Shown here: one piece after another, positions 62,402-64,000 of the stretch
Layout of the letters: each line of letters starts with the position of its first letter
How positions within the stretch are numbered: position 1 is the stretch's first letter
DNA from: Pseudomonas citrullilanati
Lineage (GTDB): Bacteria > Pseudomonadota > Gammaproteobacteria > Pseudomonadales > Pseudomonadaceae
Assembly: GCF_030580855.1 (NCBI RefSeq)
Contig: NZ_JAUQOP010000001.1
Coordinates: forward strand, 124,001-188,000
Length of the DNA stretch: 64,000 nt
Direction of reading: 5' to 3'
Position numbers and translations under genes: made by a program
The notes under the pieces: model-generated
The model's database searches: none
What the model was told of the DNA's origin: nothing
What the model saw: the letters and a program-made list of their open reading frames with translations, nothing else

Positions 62402-64000
62402 ATGAAGCAAAAGCAGACTCTCGGAACGCCTCGGTTGTTGGGCATCGTCTGGCCCTTTATTGCCGTTGTGCTATTTCAGGCATTGCTTGGCGGCGTGAGT
62501 CTCTATGTATTGTCGGCGGTTCGCGGCTACGTGGCGGGGGAGAGTCTCTGGTCCAAGGGCCAGAAAGACGCCATCTATTACCTCAATCTCTACGCCGACA
62601 GTCGCGACGAAACCATTTTCCTCAAGTACCAGCAGGCCATTGCCGTTCCCGAGGGCGGCCATGAGCTGCGGGTGGCGCTGGACCGCCGTCCACCGGACCT
62701 GGAAGCGGCCAGGGCGGCCATCCTCAAGGGCGGCAACCACCCGGACGACGTGGCGAGCCTGATCTGGCTCTACCTGAATTTTCGGCACTTCAGCTACCTG
62801 GAAGAGGCCATCGACCTGTGGACCGTGGGCGACGGCTACCTGATCGAGCTGGATAACGTCGCCCGGCAGATGCACGCCAGCATCAGCGCGGGCCAGGCAT
62901 CGGAGGTCGACGTCCGGGGCTGGAAGGCGCGGATCTTCGCCATCAACGATTCCGTCACCCCGGCGGCCAAGGCGTTCAGCGATGCGCTGGGCGAGGGCTC
63001 GCGCTTCATCCTGCGGCTGTTGCTGGTGACCAACTTCGCCACGGCGCTGGGGCTGATCGTCCTGGCGCTATTGCGCACCCATAAACTGCTGGCCCAGCGG
63101 CAGGTCTTCGCCAATGCGCTGCAGCTGGAGAAGGAACGGGCGCAGATCACCCTGCAATCCATCGGCGACGGGGTGATCACCACCGATGTCGAAGGGGCCA
63201 TCGCCTACATGAACCCCGCCGCCGAGGCGATGACCCATTGGAAAGCCGAGCACGCCATGGGGCTGCCCCTGGCGGCGCTGTTCAATTTGCTCGATGACAA
63301 CGCCCAGGCGGAAGGGCTGACCCTGATCGAGCACATCCTCAGCGGTCGGCTCAGCGGCGCCAGCGAGCACTCCAAGCTGATCCAGCGCCTGGACGGCAGC
63401 ACGGTGTCGGTCACGCTGGTGGGCGCGCCGATCCGCCACGCAGGCAAAGTCAGCGGCGCCGTGCTGGTGTTGCACGACATGACCCAGGAGCGCCAATACA
63501 TCGCCAACCTGTCATGGCAGGCCACCCATGACGCACTGACCGGGCTGGCCAACCGCCGGGAGTTCGAATATCGACTCGAACAGGCCTTGCACAACCTCAC
63601 GCGCCAGGTCGGGCGCCATGCCTTGATGTTCCTCGACCTGGACCAATTCAAACTGGTCAACGACACCTGCGGCCACGCCGCGGGCGACGAATTGTTGCGA
63701 CACATCTGCGCTTTGCTGCAATCGGGGCTACGGGAAAACGACACCCTGGCCCGGCTGGGCGGGGACGAGTTTGGGATCCTGCTGGAAAACTGCTCGCCCG
63801 AGGCCGCGGAAAAAATTGCCGAAGGGCTGCGCCAGACCGTGCAGAACCTGCATTTCGTCTGGAAGGGGCGGCCATTCGTGACCACGGTGAGCATCGGCCT
63901 GGTGCACATCGCGCACACCCCGACGACCCTGGAGGCGTCCCTACGGGCCGCCGACATGGCCTGCTACATGGCCAAGGAGAAGGGCCGCAACCGGGTCCAG
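62402..64000 (+). CDS. PAS-GGDEF signalling protein (3' end outside window)
   Basis: The open frame from ATG 62402 runs off the window with no stop (533 codons visible). The order is an N-terminal membrane helix (residues 12-40), a periplasmic sensor of about 155 residues, a second helix (RLLLVTNFATALGLIVLALL), a PAS domain (SIGDGVITTDVEGAIAYMNP), and a GGDEF domain (DALTGLANRREF, LARLGGDEF). The RxxD inhibitory site (REND) sits five residues before GGDEF, so the domain probably makes c-di-GMP and is feedback-inhibited. It resembles the MorA-type architecture, which would continue with an EAL domain beyond the window. The 190 bases upstream hold no other gene. Confidence 0.88.
   Translation, partial: MKQKQTLGTPRLLGIVWPFIAVVLFQALLGGVSLYVLSAVRGYVAGESLWSKGQKDAIYYLNLYADSRDETIFLKYQQAIAVPEGGHELRVALDRRPPDLEAARAAILKGGNHPDDVASLIWLYLNFRHFSYLEEAIDLWTVGDGYLIELDNVARQMHASISAGQASEVDVRGWKARIFAINDSVTPAAKAFSDALGEGSRFILRLLLVTNFATALGLIVLALLRTHKLLAQRQVFANALQLEKERAQITLQSIGDGVITTDVEGAIAYMNPAAEAMTHWKAEHAMGLPLAALFNLLDDNAQAEGLTLIEHILSGRLSGASEHSKLIQRLDGSTVSVTLVGAPIRHAGKVSGAVLVLHDMTQERQYIANLSWQATHDALTGLANRREFEYRLEQALHNLTRQVGRHALMFLDLDQFKLVNDTCGHAAGDELLRHICALLQSGLRENDTLARLGGDEFGILLENCSPEAAEKIAEGLRQTVQNLHFVWKGRPFVTTVSIGLVHIAHTPTTLEASLRAADMACYMAKEKGRNRVQ

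Noticed and set aside
1..64000. Mobile element, prophage, CRISPR or defence island
   Set aside because: No transposase, integrase, regular repeat-spacer array, tRNA-flanked insertion or abrupt composition change was seen. All repeats found are short extragenic palindromes.

Overview
The window is high-GC, densely coded bacterial DNA that looks like the chromosome of a fluorescent Pseudomonas (P. fluorescens group). The evidence is the gene order fliF-fliG-fliH-fliI-fliJ, hsbA-hsbR-hptB, fliK, fliLMNOPQR-flhBAF-fleN-fliA-cheYZAB-motCD-parC-parP-cheW, followed by the ccm cytochrome c cluster. The NAGGN osmolyte genes and many short interspersed palindromes typical of that group agree with this. 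No prophage, insertion sequence, CRISPR array, tRNA or rRNA was seen.

Region 1 (1-29667, all on +) is one flagellar and chemotaxis super-cluster. It starts inside fliF and runs through the C-ring, export ATPase, an anti-sigma-antagonist/phosphorelay module (HsbA, HsbR, HptB), the hook-length ruler FliK, the export gate, the polar-placement GTPase FlhF, the number regulator FleN, the sigma factor FliA and the core Che proteins. It continues with a second stator pair (MotC/MotD), the polar array proteins ParC/ParP, CheW and a small membrane protein. Three textbook sigma-54 sites (before fliK, fliL and flhA) divide it into transcription units. Two sigma-28-like sites (inside cheZ, and before parP) suggest extra late input.

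Region 2 (29668-31861) holds paired palindromes and a convergent two-gene unit. One gene encodes an FlhB C-terminal-domain-only protein and the other a second FliK-like protein. Region 3 (32059-39464) is the cytochrome c maturation operon ccmABCDEFGHI with a small proline-rich lipoprotein-like gene at its end.

Region 4 (39847-64000) is mixed housekeeping. It holds an LtaS-type phosphoglycerol transferase, a 50-residue DUF3309 protein, an SDR, YnfA, a CsrA/Rsm paralogue overlapping convergent yheU, and the NAGGN operon (asnO, ngg, M42 peptidase). Then come mnmC, polyphosphate:AMP phosphotransferase, a thiolase, an EamA permease, fumC, DUF2059 and BolA-like proteins, trhO, a DsbA-like thioredoxin-fold protein overlapping an ABC exporter, and the start of a PAS-GGDEF protein that runs off the window.

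The most interesting signal is a short acidic motif of the form D/E-(I/V/F)-(D/E)-x-LL. It is found at the FliM N-terminus, the FliN N-terminus and the CheZ C-terminus, and four times in the long linker of CheA where a folded P2 domain would be expected. This suggests that CheA docks CheY through repeated copies of the same peptide used by the motor and by the phosphatase.
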